In this document: one piece after another, positions 1-8,500 of the stretch | How the letters are laid out: each line of letters begins with the position of its first letter | How positions within the stretch are numbered: the stretch's first letter is position 1 | Origin: Methanobacteriota archaeon | GTDB lineage: Archaea > Thermoplasmatota > Poseidoniia > Poseidoniales > Poseidoniaceae | NCBI GenBank assembly: GCA_002728035.1 | Contig: PBUZ01000021.1 | Coordinates: 4,959 to 14,820, forward strand | Reading direction: 5' to 3' | DNA length: 9,862 nt | Made by a program: the position numbers and the translations under genes | Notes under the pieces: generated by a model | The model's input: the letters and a program-made list of their open reading frames with translations, nothing else | What the model was told of the DNA's origin: nothing | Database searches by the model: none

Positions 1-753
1 ATCAAACCACCACGAGGTATCGTGTTGTTCGGTGCACCAGGGACTGGAAAGACGTTGCTTGCAAAGGCCATCGCCAACGAGGCACAGGCCAATTTCATCA
101 GCATCAAAGGCCCAGAGATGATTTCCAAATGGGTGGGCGAGTCCGAACGAGCCATCCGTGAAATTTTCAAGAAGGCCAAGCAGTCTTCTCCCTCCATCAT
201 CTTCCTCGATGAATTCGAATCCATTGCGACCATGCGAAGTGGGGGTACTTCCTCCGAGGGCAGTGACGTGGCAAACCGTGTGGTGAATCAACTGCTGGCG
301 AGCATGGACGGCGTTGAATCGTTGGACGGCGTCATCGTTGTCGCCGCAACGAATCGCCCAGAAATGATTGACCCAGCCCTGTTGCGCAGCGGTCGTTTTG
401 AACGCGTTCTCCACGTACCTCCACCCGATGCTGGTGCCCGAGAGGCCATTTTTGCCATCCACAGCGAAGGTATGCCGCTGAGCAAGTTCTCGTTCAAGGA
501 CATCCTCACAGGGATGGACGGATTTACCGGAGCCGACATCGAGGCCGTGTGTCGAGAAGCAGCACTCATCTGCATGCGTGCTGGCAAGAAGAAGGTGACA
601 AAATCCCACTTTGAGGAAGCCATTTCTCGTGTCCGACCAACCGTGACGCCCGATATGCTGGAGTACTACCAGAAGATGGAGACTCGTCTCACGTCTGGTT
701 TGACCAACATCAAGCGAAACAGGGATTTCAGCCGCGGCATGGAAACGATGTGA
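1..753 (+). CDS. Cdc48/VCP-like AAA+ ATPase, C-terminal (D2-type) domain, 5' truncated by window
   Basis: The reading frame is open from base 1, so the gene starts outside the window; 250 C-terminal residues are visible. In visible numbering there is a Walker A GAPGTGKT (11-18), the pore-loop segment KWVGESE (43-49), a Walker B IIFLDE (66-71), a sensor-1 Asn in ATNRP (116-120), two arginine-finger candidates in LLRSGR (R129, R132) and the lid motif GFTGADIEAVCREAA (174-188). The sequence matches the second AAA domain of archaeal Cdc48/VAT/p97 proteins, hexameric ATP-driven unfoldases that extract and unfold substrates, often for the proteasome. Walker B continues as DEFE rather than the usual DEID; the catalytic Asp and Glu are kept. 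The protein ends about 60 residues after the lid motif, with no long C-terminal extension. The upstream N and D1 domains cannot be seen, so a single-AAA relative is possible but less likely. Confidence 0.93.
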   Translation: MKPPRGIVLFGAPGTGKTLLAKAIANEAQANFISIKGPEMISKWVGESERAIREIFKKAKQSSPSIIFLDEFESIATMRSGGTSSEGSDVANRVVNQLLASMDGVESLDGVIVVAATNRPEMIDPALLRSGRFERVLHVPPPDAGAREAIFAIHSEGMPLSKFSFKDILTGMDGFTGADIEAVCREAALICMRAGKKKVTKSHFEEAISRVRPTVTPDMLEYYQKMETRLTSGLTNIKRNRDFSRGMETM

Positions 754-812
754 TACGTCGATTCCTAACCGACGCATTCATGGGATTGTTTCCCCTCATA
801 CGAGGCAAGGCG

Positions 813-817
813 AGGAG
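813..817 (+). promoter_or_regulatory. Shine-Dalgarno site of the PRC-barrel gene
   Basis: AGGAG sits five bases upstream of the ATG at 823. It fixes the start and shows that this organism uses leadered, SD-dependent initiation for at least some genes. Confidence 0.7.
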
Positions 818-822
818 AAACG

Positions 823-1062
823 ATGGCAATCTTCGGACGAGAGGTGATTGGAAGTTCGGTGGTTGACCGAACAGGCGCTGTTCTTGGCCGCTTATCGGAC
901 CTTCACATCGACCTTCATACCGGGGCGATCAGTGAACTCATCGTGGCGGTGGAGACAGGCGTTGACCCCGCAGCCTTGCCTTTTGAGCACCGAGAGAACA
1001 GCGTCATCATCCCCGCATCAGCGGTTGCTCGTATCGCAAACAACATCCACTTGAACCAGTGA
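823..1062 (+). CDS. PRC-barrel domain protein (CdpB-like size)
   Basis: This small 79-residue soluble protein is essentially one PRC-barrel, a compact beta fold. It opens with a strand followed by VVDRTGAVLGRLSDLHIDLHTG, the usual 'X-G-x-x-(I/L)-G-x-(L/V)-x-D-(I/L)' pattern of the family, and closes with VIIPASAVARIANNIHL, the typical 'VP...V..I.D.I.L' ending. The start is well supported by AGGAG at 813-817, five bases before the ATG. Stand-alone archaeal PRC-barrel proteins of this size include the CdpB proteins that work with SepF and FtsZ2 in haloarchaeal division; other PRC-barrels bind RNA or ribosome-processing factors. The neighbours do not settle which role applies here. It lies 69 bases after the Cdc48-like gene and 102 bases before the membrane cluster, so co-transcription with either is uncertain. 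Confidence 0.88.
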   Translation: MAIFGREVIGSSVVDRTGAVLGRLSDLHIDLHTGAISELIVAVETGVDPAALPFEHRENSVIIPASAVARIANNIHLNQ

Positions 1063-1164
1063 ACAGCGCGGTGTTTGGATGAGCATTTTCTCCACTGCTG
1101 TGGACAACCTTCTAAAGTCAGTGGGAGCCGTGTTGAAGTGAGAAACCCCCCTGCGTGATGCCTT

Positions 1165-2781
1165 ATGCTTGGACTGCCCGCAAACCTCAACGCTCGAAGG
1201 CTCCTCCTTCAGGCATCGTTTTGGGCCGTTATGGGCATCTTGTTGATGACCATCCTGCTGAATTTCATCAACTTGAGCACCACCGATCAGCTCTCTGCTT
1301 ACGATGATGATTGGAACGACATGTCGGCGTTCCGGCAGGACATCAAGGACATGGGCATTGAAACTCGGTCCTTGGTCAGCAGTCCGCTGTTGCTTTCGGA
1401 TATCGAAGACCCGCGAAACACGACCTATGTCCTTGCAGGTGTTGAGCGAGACACGTTGACGCTGCCTCAGTTTGACGACGATGGCTTCATCACCATCGCT
1501 TCTGGAGCTGGTTACTCACCTTCTGAAATCAACGCCATCGTGGAATTCGTTGAAGCAGGTGGAACGGCCATGGTGTTCGAAGATTATGGTTACGCCAACA
1601 CCATCGCTGAGGCATTTGGTATTCGATACACGGGGGAGCAGGTTTACGATACGACCTACGTCGCTGACCTCGATTTCAATTATATTTGGATGTGCATTCA
1701 GAACAACCCTTGCGGCATGAACGGAACGGACCTCGACCCTTCAACGCTCTCAACGCATGAGCGATGGGCGAGCGTGGATGCTCCTGGAGAGCACCCGTGT
1801 TCAAAACTCAACGGACAACCCTTTGCAACCGAACAGGAAGCAGGCCTTTGCGGCCAACATCTCGTTGGCAACGAAATCGTCTACAACGGTACCTATCAGA
1901 TGCTCTTGAACAACATCACGGGCCTTGAGGTCATTCCAGGTGTTCGTGGGCCGCTGTCAGAAGTTGCCATCCGAGCCATCACCAGCAACGAAGCAACGGT
2001 TGATGTGAACGGTGACGGCGAGATTTGGGTCGGGAACGAAGTCACGCCAGAGACACCTGACCGCTGGGGTCAGTTCAACCTCAGCATCGAGGTCTGTGCC
2101 CGTGCCAGTTGTTCTCCAAGCGACGGCGGCCGTGTGGTCTTCGTTGCCGATGGTTCAGCACTCATCAACGCCATGTACGATTACGAAGGGTTCAACGAAG
2201 GGAAATACGGTGAAACGGAGACCTTGATGCCCGCTAACGACAACCGAAAGTGGGCCATGGATTTCATCGCTGAAGCCCTGATGAGCGAGATCGTTGGTGA
2301 AGAGGGACAACCAGCCGAGAACGCCATGGTCATCTTTGACGAATCCCGCCATCCACAAAGCGCCCTTGCGGCAGATTCCTACAACACCGTGTATTTCTTG
2401 CTCGTCTATTTCACCGGTGAAGGCCTCGCCATGCTCTTGCTCTTCCTGATCTTGTTCATCACCTTCGAAGCGGTGCTCATCAAAAAGCGAGACCCAGAGC
2501 CTTGGCGGCATGTCTTCAGCATCATCTACTACGGCTTCGGTGATGCGAATCGATACGCCTACTACTCCAAAGTGGAGAAGATTCGTCAGGTGTTCCTTTC
2601 GAAGGTTCGCAACCAAAACGGGCTGAACCGAGAAGAATTCCAGGCCATGCAAGCCAACGAATTGGTCTCGATGATCAACGACCCCGTGTTGGCAAAGTTT
2701 GCCGTGGAATCAAGCAACCGCTACACCCTTGAACAAACGGTGGCGTTGGTGAAACGAATCAAGGCGTGGGGACGTCAGTGA
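1165..2781 (+). CDS. DUF4350-like membrane protein with large external domain
   Basis: The 538-residue protein has a membrane helix near the N-terminus (about 18-37, preceded by two Arg), a large soluble region (38-408), a second helix (about 409-438) followed by KKRDPEPWRH, and a ~100-residue charged helical tail. Topology by the positive-inside rule puts both ends in the cytoplasm and the big domain outside. The pattern of short strands with EAGGTAMVFEDYG (130-142), GRVVFVADGS (322-331) and MVIFDESRHPQ (388-398) resembles the Rossmann/GATase-like fold of DUF4350 proteins, which have a conserved 'DE.H' element before the last membrane helix. All six cysteines (177, 183, 212, 229, 311, 316) lie in the external domain, and DVNGDGEI (280-287) looks like a dockerin/EF-hand calcium loop. 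An in-frame stop at 1156-1158 makes the ATG at 1165 the first available start; no clear SD precedes it. It heads a cluster with DUF58. Biochemical function is unknown. Confidence 0.85.
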   Translation: MLGLPANLNARRLLLQASFWAVMGILLMTILLNFINLSTTDQLSAYDDDWNDMSAFRQDIKDMGIETRSLVSSPLLLSDIEDPRNTTYVLAGVERDTLTLPQFDDDGFITIASGAGYSPSEINAIVEFVEAGGTAMVFEDYGYANTIAEAFGIRYTGEQVYDTTYVADLDFNYIWMCIQNNPCGMNGTDLDPSTLSTHERWASVDAPGEHPCSKLNGQPFATEQEAGLCGQHLVGNEIVYNGTYQMLLNNITGLEVIPGVRGPLSEVAIRAITSNEATVDVNGDGEIWVGNEVTPETPDRWGQFNLSIEVCARASCSPSDGGRVVFVADGSALINAMYDYEGFNEGKYGETETLMPANDNRKWAMDFIAEALMSEIVGEEGQPAENAMVIFDESRHPQSALAADSYNTVYFLLVYFTGEGLAMLLLFLILFITFEAVLIKKRDPEPWRHVFSIIYYGFGDANRYAYYSKVEKIRQVFLSKVRNQNGLNREEFQAMQANELVSMINDPVLAKFAVESSNRYTLEQTVALVKRIKAWGRQ

Positions 2782-2790
2782 GGTGAGAGG

Positions 2791-4044
2791 ATGTGGACAC
2801 GTAAGGCGGCCTTCACCTTCACCGGCGGCATTGCGCTGGTCTTGATTGGGATGATGATCTCCAATCAGCAGATGATGATTCTCGGCCTCACCCTCGTGGC
2901 CTTCATCGTCGTGAACTCCTGGATTTCAGGTCATGGTGACGTTGAAGTTCAACGCACGCTCTCTGCCGACAACCTCTACAAAGGCGATGATTTGTATGTC
3001 GAATTGCTGGTCACCAACCGAAGCAATCGAAAAACGCAGATGATCGACATTTACGACAACATTCCCCACGAAATGAAATTGCGAAGCGGTCTCAATCAAA
3101 TGCAATTGAATTTGCGTCCTGGCGAGAGTGCACGGATTCGCTATGTTTTGCGCTGTCCGCTTCGAGGCCACTATTCCATCGGCCCAGTATCACTGCGTGC
3201 TCGCAACACCTTCAATCTCGGCGTTGAAGAGATGTATGTTGACCACCACAGTGACATCGTCATTTTCCCACAAATCAAAGACATCGAGGAAGCGTTTTTG
3301 CGAAGCCGAACACCCAAGATGTACACCGGAGCCACAACCTTGCGAACACCTGGTCAAGGGTCTGAATTCTATTCTCTGAGGGAATATGTGCCCGGTGACC
3401 CGTTCAAGAACATCAACTGGAAAGCGTTTGCACGTACCGGCGATTTGATGGTCAACGAGAAATGCCGTGACGCCGTTACCGACCTTTACCTCATCCTTGA
3501 CAGTCGAGATCTGGCGCGTATCGGAACGGTGCTGAAGAACCCGCTCGAGATGGGAACCGTTTCCGCTGCCAGTTTAGCAGCGTTCTTCCTCAAGCGACGA
3601 GATTCGGTTGCGTTGGCCATTTATGACGAGAAATTGTCCTATTTGCCACCCGATACGGGAGACAAGCAGTACTTCAAAATCCTCAGTGCTCTTGCTGGTG
3701 TGACCCCCAAAGGGACCATGCCGTTGCAAGCCGTGACCAATTCATTGAGCGGTCGCTTCAGTCGTGGCAGTCCCGTGTTTATCATCTCCTCCTGCGAGGG
3801 TGATGGGACGGTCCCCGCTGCTGTGCGAGACCTCGTTGGCCGAGGTCATGAAGTCACGGTCCTGTCGCCATCCAGCGTGGACTTTGAACGGCTTGTGAGT
3901 CGTATTCCACGCATGTCGTATGAAGTGCTCAAATTGGAGCGCCAAAACCGTTTGACAACGCTTGCTGGCTCAGGCGCTCAGGTCATTGATTGGATGCCAG
4001 ACATGGATTTGTCGCAGGCGTTGATGCAGGTGAGGGGGTACTGA
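2791..4044 (+). CDS. DUF58 family membrane-anchored protein
   Basis: The 417-residue protein starts with two hydrophobic helices (about 8-24 and 27-46), then a beta-rich segment with the layout of an Ig/CARDB-like domain (about 50-150), then the DUF58 signature at about 188-224: E192-F193, R197-E198-Y199, P201-G202-D203, I208-N209-W210-K211 and the following R215. A vWA-like alpha/beta region follows (230-400). The expected MIDAS start 'DxSxS' reads D237-S238-R239-D240, so metal binding there may be lost. DUF58 proteins are commonly encoded beside MoxR AAA+ ATPases and are thought to help assemble or regulate envelope complexes; the molecular role is not settled. GAGGTGA at 2780-2786, four bases before the ATG, overlaps the stop of the preceding gene, and the next gene starts one base after this stop, so it is the centre of a tight operon. 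Confidence 0.93.
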   Translation: MWTRKAAFTFTGGIALVLIGMMISNQQMMILGLTLVAFIVVNSWISGHGDVEVQRTLSADNLYKGDDLYVELLVTNRSNRKTQMIDIYDNIPHEMKLRSGLNQMQLNLRPGESARIRYVLRCPLRGHYSIGPVSLRARNTFNLGVEEMYVDHHSDIVIFPQIKDIEEAFLRSRTPKMYTGATTLRTPGQGSEFYSLREYVPGDPFKNINWKAFARTGDLMVNEKCRDAVTDLYLILDSRDLARIGTVLKNPLEMGTVSAASLAAFFLKRRDSVALAIYDEKLSYLPPDTGDKQYFKILSALAGVTPKGTMPLQAVTNSLSGRFSRGSPVFIISSCEGDGTVPAAVRDLVGRGHEVTVLSPSSVDFERLVSRIPRMSYEVLKLERQNRLTTLAGSGAQVIDWMPDMDLSQALMQVRGY

Positions 4045-4045
4045 A

Positions 4046-5263
4046 ATGGCAGGTGAAGTAGGCCTTCAATCGGATGTTTATCTCGAAGGGACTGCAAAAC
4101 CCCGCACCCTTCACCTCAAGAACTTGCGAAGGCAATGGCAAATATTGGCGCTTCAAGTCGTGGCGACCGTTGCCCTGATCGCCATGTATCTCGAAGTCGT
4201 GTCAACCTATGTCGTTGGTTCAATCGACCACACCATTTTGTTTGACACCATTGAACTTCTCATCTCCGACCAGTTGCCACTCGGCGATTGGCTCACGGGC
4301 GAAGGAAGGGACGGTATGGGTCGCTTCTTCGTGCCGTTGGTCCTTGGCTTGGGTCTCGGTGCTGTCATGGCGTTCATCGCTTTCCAAACGCCAAAGGTCC
4401 AACAACGGATCAAACTCGGATTCATCATCGGGCTCATCACGCTCCTCGTCGGGCGTCTCATCCTGTCCTGGTTCGCTGGTATGCTGTTTTCCTTTGAGTT
4501 GCGTTTGCCAAACAACGCTGAATTGGAAACGCTGCAATGGCCGCTGTTGATGATCATGTCCTTGCTCATTCTTTTCATCTACCTTCTTCCCGTCATCATG
4601 GGCACCCGTGGCATTTGGGGGTTGTCGCGCCGCTCTATCGCTTGGGCCATTGGCTTTACACTGCTCTTTTTGGGTATTCACGCCATCCTCACCTTCCCGC
4701 TCATCAAAGCCCAACTTGGCTCCTATGGTGGAGCACTGGCCACGCTCGAGAGCCAGACTTCCGACCCCACCATCGGGTTGTTTGGGCTGAAACTCGTGAC
4801 GCAAGAGCAATTCAATCTCATCCTCATCGCTGTTCTCATCATGGTCTTCCAGGAAGCCAGTTACGGTGTCATCCGAAACCTTGAGTACGCCTTCCGCCTT
4901 CCTGAATCGTGCAAGCGAGACCCTGAATACGTCCGACAGATGGACAACGTCCTGAACACCCATCTGCGACACACCTTCCTGTTCCTCGGTCTGACGGGCG
5001 TAGCAACGATGGTCGCGCTTGGATTCCACAAGGTCCTGTTGACCGTGGTTTCCGACACCACAGGCAGTCAATGGGCAGGCCAAGTTTCCGAGTCGATTGA
5101 ATTGACATTGACCTACGGTTTGGTGATTTCAGCACTGCTCTTTTTGAGCATCATGGCCGTGCTTCGTTTCTTCATTCCATGGCAGCGAGTCATCGGCTTT
5201 ATTCAATCCCGCACAAATCAATTGCCAGCTGAACCTGAAGGCAAGGATTTCTCGCAACTATGA
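4046..5263 (+). CDS. Eight-helix membrane protein of the DUF58/DUF4350 cluster, family not recognised
   Basis: The 405-residue protein has hydrophobic stretches at about 31-57, 93-113, 122-150, 164-186, 198-219, 255-271, 308-333 and 354-377, which suggests eight membrane helices. Between helices six and seven lies a charged amphipathic stretch (about 277-306, with RNLEYAFRLP and RDPEYVRQMDN) that probably faces the cytoplasm; both ends are hydrophilic. I do not recognise a family: the C-terminal DUF4129 and transglutaminase signatures seen in many DUF58 clusters are absent. Its start lies one base after the DUF58 stop, with a purine-rich SD (GGTGAGGGGG, 4029-4038) inside the DUF58 coding end. 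It is the probable last gene of the plus-strand operon and a good candidate for the membrane partner of the two upstream proteins. Its stop overlaps the end of a convergent minus-strand gene. Confidence 0.88.
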   Translation: MAGEVGLQSDVYLEGTAKPRTLHLKNLRRQWQILALQVVATVALIAMYLEVVSTYVVGSIDHTILFDTIELLISDQLPLGDWLTGEGRDGMGRFFVPLVLGLGLGAVMAFIAFQTPKVQQRIKLGFIIGLITLLVGRLILSWFAGMLFSFELRLPNNAELETLQWPLLMIMSLLILFIYLLPVIMGTRGIWGLSRRSIAWAIGFTLLFLGIHAILTFPLIKAQLGSYGGALATLESQTSDPTIGLFGLKLVTQEQFNLILIAVLIMVFQEASYGVIRNLEYAFRLPESCKRDPEYVRQMDNVLNTHLRHTFLFLGLTGVATMVALGFHKVLLTVVSDTTGSQWAGQVSESIELTLTYGLVISALLFLSIMAVLRFFIPWQRVIGFIQSRTNQLPAEPEGKDFSQL

Positions 5264-5494
5264 GGACAACCACCGTTGGAGGCCTCTTCCCAACAGTTCC
5301 ACTGACGCCAAGAGAGCGAGTGGAAACAGGATGTATCCGAGAATTACGCCAAGGATCGTGTTGTCAGTCGCCTCCGTTACCTCGCCATGGAAGAAGCAGA
5401 AGGCAATCACAGCGAGCAGCAACAGCAACCGTTCAATCCACAACGGATAGGATTTTGCGAGTTGCTCTTCTCTCCCCATCAGCGTTGACGACAT
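5258..5494 (-). CDS. Small two-helix membrane protein, end of the Roadblock/coiled-coil operon
   Basis: The 78-residue protein has two hydrophobic segments, roughly WIERLLLLLAVIAFCFF and ILGVILGYILFPLALLASVE, with a short acidic loop between them (HGEVTEATDN) and a basic C-terminal end (RGLQRW). No family is recognised. I chose the ATG at 5494 rather than the TTG at 5503: the only SD, GAGGT at 5507-5503, lies eight bases before the ATG but would touch the TTG. That SD overlaps the TGA stop of the large coiled-coil gene, so translation is probably coupled to it and the product may act with it, for example as a membrane anchor (inference). The stop TAG (5260-5258) overlaps the stop of the convergent plus-strand gene. 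The clear two-helix pattern and the coupled SD argue that it is a real gene despite its small size. Confidence 0.72.
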   Translation of the reverse strand: MSSTLMGREEQLAKSYPLWIERLLLLLAVIAFCFFHGEVTEATDNTILGVILGYILFPLALLASVELLGRGLQRWLSS

Positions 5495-5502
5495 GGTGGT
5501 CA

Positions 5503-5508
5503 ACCTCA
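5503..5508 (-). promoter_or_regulatory. Shine-Dalgarno site overlapping the stop of the coiled-coil gene
   Basis: On the minus strand TGAGGT contains both the TGA stop of the large gene and the GAGGT ribosome-binding site for the small membrane protein, eight bases before its ATG. This decides the ATG over the nearby TTG and implies coupled translation. Confidence 0.6.
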
Positions 5509-8500
5509 GAAGTCAAGGTTTGAAAGACGGGATTCAAGGTCGGCAAGAGCAGCATCACCAGGTGCAGCTGTCGGCGGCGCAGCGCTGTGGCGATGGAGTC
5601 GGTCCGCATCAAGGCGGGCGAGTTCTTCCTCCAACTTCGCTCGCTCATCGTCAAGGCTCTCGTGCATCACGACCGATTCATTTGCAGGGGTCTCGATTTC
5701 AGGCTGTTCGACGTCTTGCGGTGCAGAAAGGGGCGACCATCCTTCTTCATCCACCATGGCCTTCTCCGTCTGCACAGGTGCAGCGAGTTCAGCGTTGATG
5801 AGATGCGGCTCAAGATGTTCCAACATCTCATTGGAGACAGGAAGTCGTTGTTCAGCTGGAATGGATTCCCGCTCAAAAGGCAACAAACCGTCGCGTTGGA
5901 ACTCCCACATCATCCCGTGCGGGCGTCCATCGGTCAGTCCCGATGCATCCAACTGCGTGATGAGTTCTTCAAGCACACGAGCTGTTTCTTCCAAACCAAT
6001 GGCTTCACCTGCATCCCGTTGGTCGGCTTCGAGGTAGATGTCGTCGAGCGCGACTTGAATGAGTCTACGCGTGCCTTGTGCGAGGCTCGGCAAGGCTTCA
6101 GGTCGCTGGCAGTTGGCTAACAGGGCTTGAACTTCATGAGCCGGTGCACCCAAGCGCTCAACCTGTTCGAGGACGTTTCGAATACGCCGTAGCATCGTGA
6201 TCGAGCGGTCAAAGTCCTCAAGGAGATGTTCCAAATCCAACACCACTTGGTTCACCGTTTCCCCGAGCTGATGTTCAAGTCGTTGTTGAACGGACCAACG
6301 TGCCAAGCCGCGTACTGCACCAGCGGTTTGTGGAACTTGACGCTCGAGCAACGTCATCACTTCAGAGGACAGCAAATGTCGAGGTGTCGCCGCCACATGG
6401 TCCACCGTTCCCTGAATCACTTGGAGGGCTCGTTCAACGGCCCTGTCGAGCATGTTTACCGAGTAACCCAATCCACGAGCGTGTTCCAAGCGTTCCAACA
6501 CCGGGCCCAATCCTTGGAAGGTGTTGTTGTCATCGAGCAGTGCCTGTGCGAGCGGCTCTTCAGCCAAACGTGCACGAAGTCGCTCCGCCTCCTGAATGTC
6601 AGCAAGGGCTTCTTCGTGGGCTTCGGCGAGGGCTGTTGCTTTGTCGACCAACGAGGCCAGCTCCGCTTCAGCATGACCGCGACGTGCGCCAAGGTCGCCC
6701 AATTCACGCAAAACAACCCGTCGTTCGTCCATCAATTCGCGCAATTCTGCTTGGATGTTCGCACGTCGGGCTTCGTCCTCTGCCCGCCTCAAGCGGTCTT
6801 CCTCCATTCGCTCACGGGCATGCTTTTCTTCGGTACGAGCGGCCTCAAGTTCGAGGTTGTTGACATGCACTTGTTCCTGCAGCGTGAGCAGGTCGGCTTG
6901 GGTTCGGGCGTGACGCTCGCGAGAAGTGTTGACTTGTTCGCTGAGGACCCTCAGGCGGCGCTCTTCGTCCTCGCTCTGTTGACGAATCGTGTTCAAACGC
7001 TCGCTTCCACTGTCAAGATTTGCTTGAAGTTCAGCTTCTTTCAGCGAGAGTGATTCGATCATGGTTTGCAATTCAATGCTGCTTTCAGCATCCCCAAGTG
7101 CTTTGGCCAATTCAGCAGCACGCTCGCTCACTTGGTGCTCGAGTTCATTGACTCGGCGCATCAAACGTTCCGCACGTGCACTCGCTTCTTCCGATTGGCT
7201 TCGCGCTTGAGCGAGGTCAACCTGCATGGTGTTGAGTTGAACATTGGCGTCCTCCAATGCAGAGGTGTTTTCTTGACGGGATTCGGTTGCTTCCCGTGCT
7301 ACGATTTGCGCAGCTTCTTTCTTCTTCTCAAGGGCCTTGACCTGACTCTCAAGCACCGCTTTTGATTTGTTGAGTTCATCAATGGTTTGCTCCGCTTTTT
7401 CGAGTTTGCGACGCAACCCCGAATCAACGGCACTGACGGCTTGGTCCTTCATGACCGGAAGGGGCTCAGCAACATCGGAGCCATCGGATTTGAACTTCAA
7501 CTTCGAACGCTCTTTCTTCAGTGATTCAAGACCTGCTTCAAAGCCAAGCAAATCGTCAAGCAGCGCTTTCAGCGAGCTCTGCCGTGCCTCAGAGCGGGTT
7601 CGTACAGTGGCCAAATCGTCGATGAAGGTGCTGACAGAGAACGCATCCACGGTTCCAGAATTGGCCGATACAATGGTGCCTGCGGGGAAGCGGATGAGCT
7701 TGACCTTTCGTTTTGGTTCGGTGAGCGCCATCATGGCTTCCTCTCGGTTTGAGACGGAAGGCGCCCACAGGGCGATAGGAACACCACGATTGAGGACAAG
7801 GGACACCGCTTTGCTCGAGGAGCCGGACTGGATGTGTCCAGTGACCTCTTCGTTGATGCCCGCCTTGAGCATGGGAATCACGGCGTCTGGGCCACCGCGA
7901 CCGTCACGCAGCGTGAAACCCTCGGGGAGTTTGGTTCCATGGGACCCTGCCGATACGAGTTCACCTTCTAGAGCGATGGAGGCAGAGGAGAGCAACCGTG
8001 CATGATTGGCATCCTTTTCGGTCCAGACAGCGAGGGAAATATCGCCGCTTTGGGCAAGCAACAGTGCCCCCTCGCCGCTGTGAAGCGTCCAATGCCCTTG
8101 CCCCGTCACTCCAAGCTCTGGCTTCAGGTCTTCAATACGAATGTTCGACACAAGATCGTGAAGTTCACTTGCCAAGGTTTCTTCCGCACCCAATCCAGGC
8201 AGGTCACCCGCATGATCGATGAGCATGCCGCTGTCGATGGCCATGGCACCTCGAACGGTGGTATGACTTGCCATTTCTCGAATCACAGTGGATAAATCGC
8301 GAGCGAGCAACCGTTCAACCATGTTCGAGGTGGATTTCATGCCTTGGCGGTCTGCCTGATGTTCGAATGCCTCTGGCAAGATCTCAGCGACACTACCGAG
8401 CCCTCCAATGCTGTAGGCTGTGGCAGTATGGCGGACTTTTTGTGAGGATTCAATCGCTTCAAGCGCAGTTTTTGCTTCAGCACCGCCCAGCATGACGCCC

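Noticed and set aside
756..774. Small hairpin CGTCG-9-CGACG after the Cdc48-like gene
   Set aside because: The stem is only five pairs with a nine-base loop and no T tract follows, so it is not convincing as a terminator.
4220..5083. Long minus-strand open frame (287 codons) opposite the eight-helix membrane gene
   Set aside because: Its product is polar and full of Asp, Glu, Gln and His without any domain pattern, as expected from the complement of a hydrophobic protein whose codons are T-rich at the second position. The plus-strand gene has clear membrane helices and an SD.
6226..7053. Plus-strand open frame of 275 codons opposite the coiled-coil region
   Set aside because: It mirrors the Glu/Ala/Leu-rich codons of the minus-strand coiled coil; the translation is rich in Phe, Cys, His and Gln with no recognisable fold.
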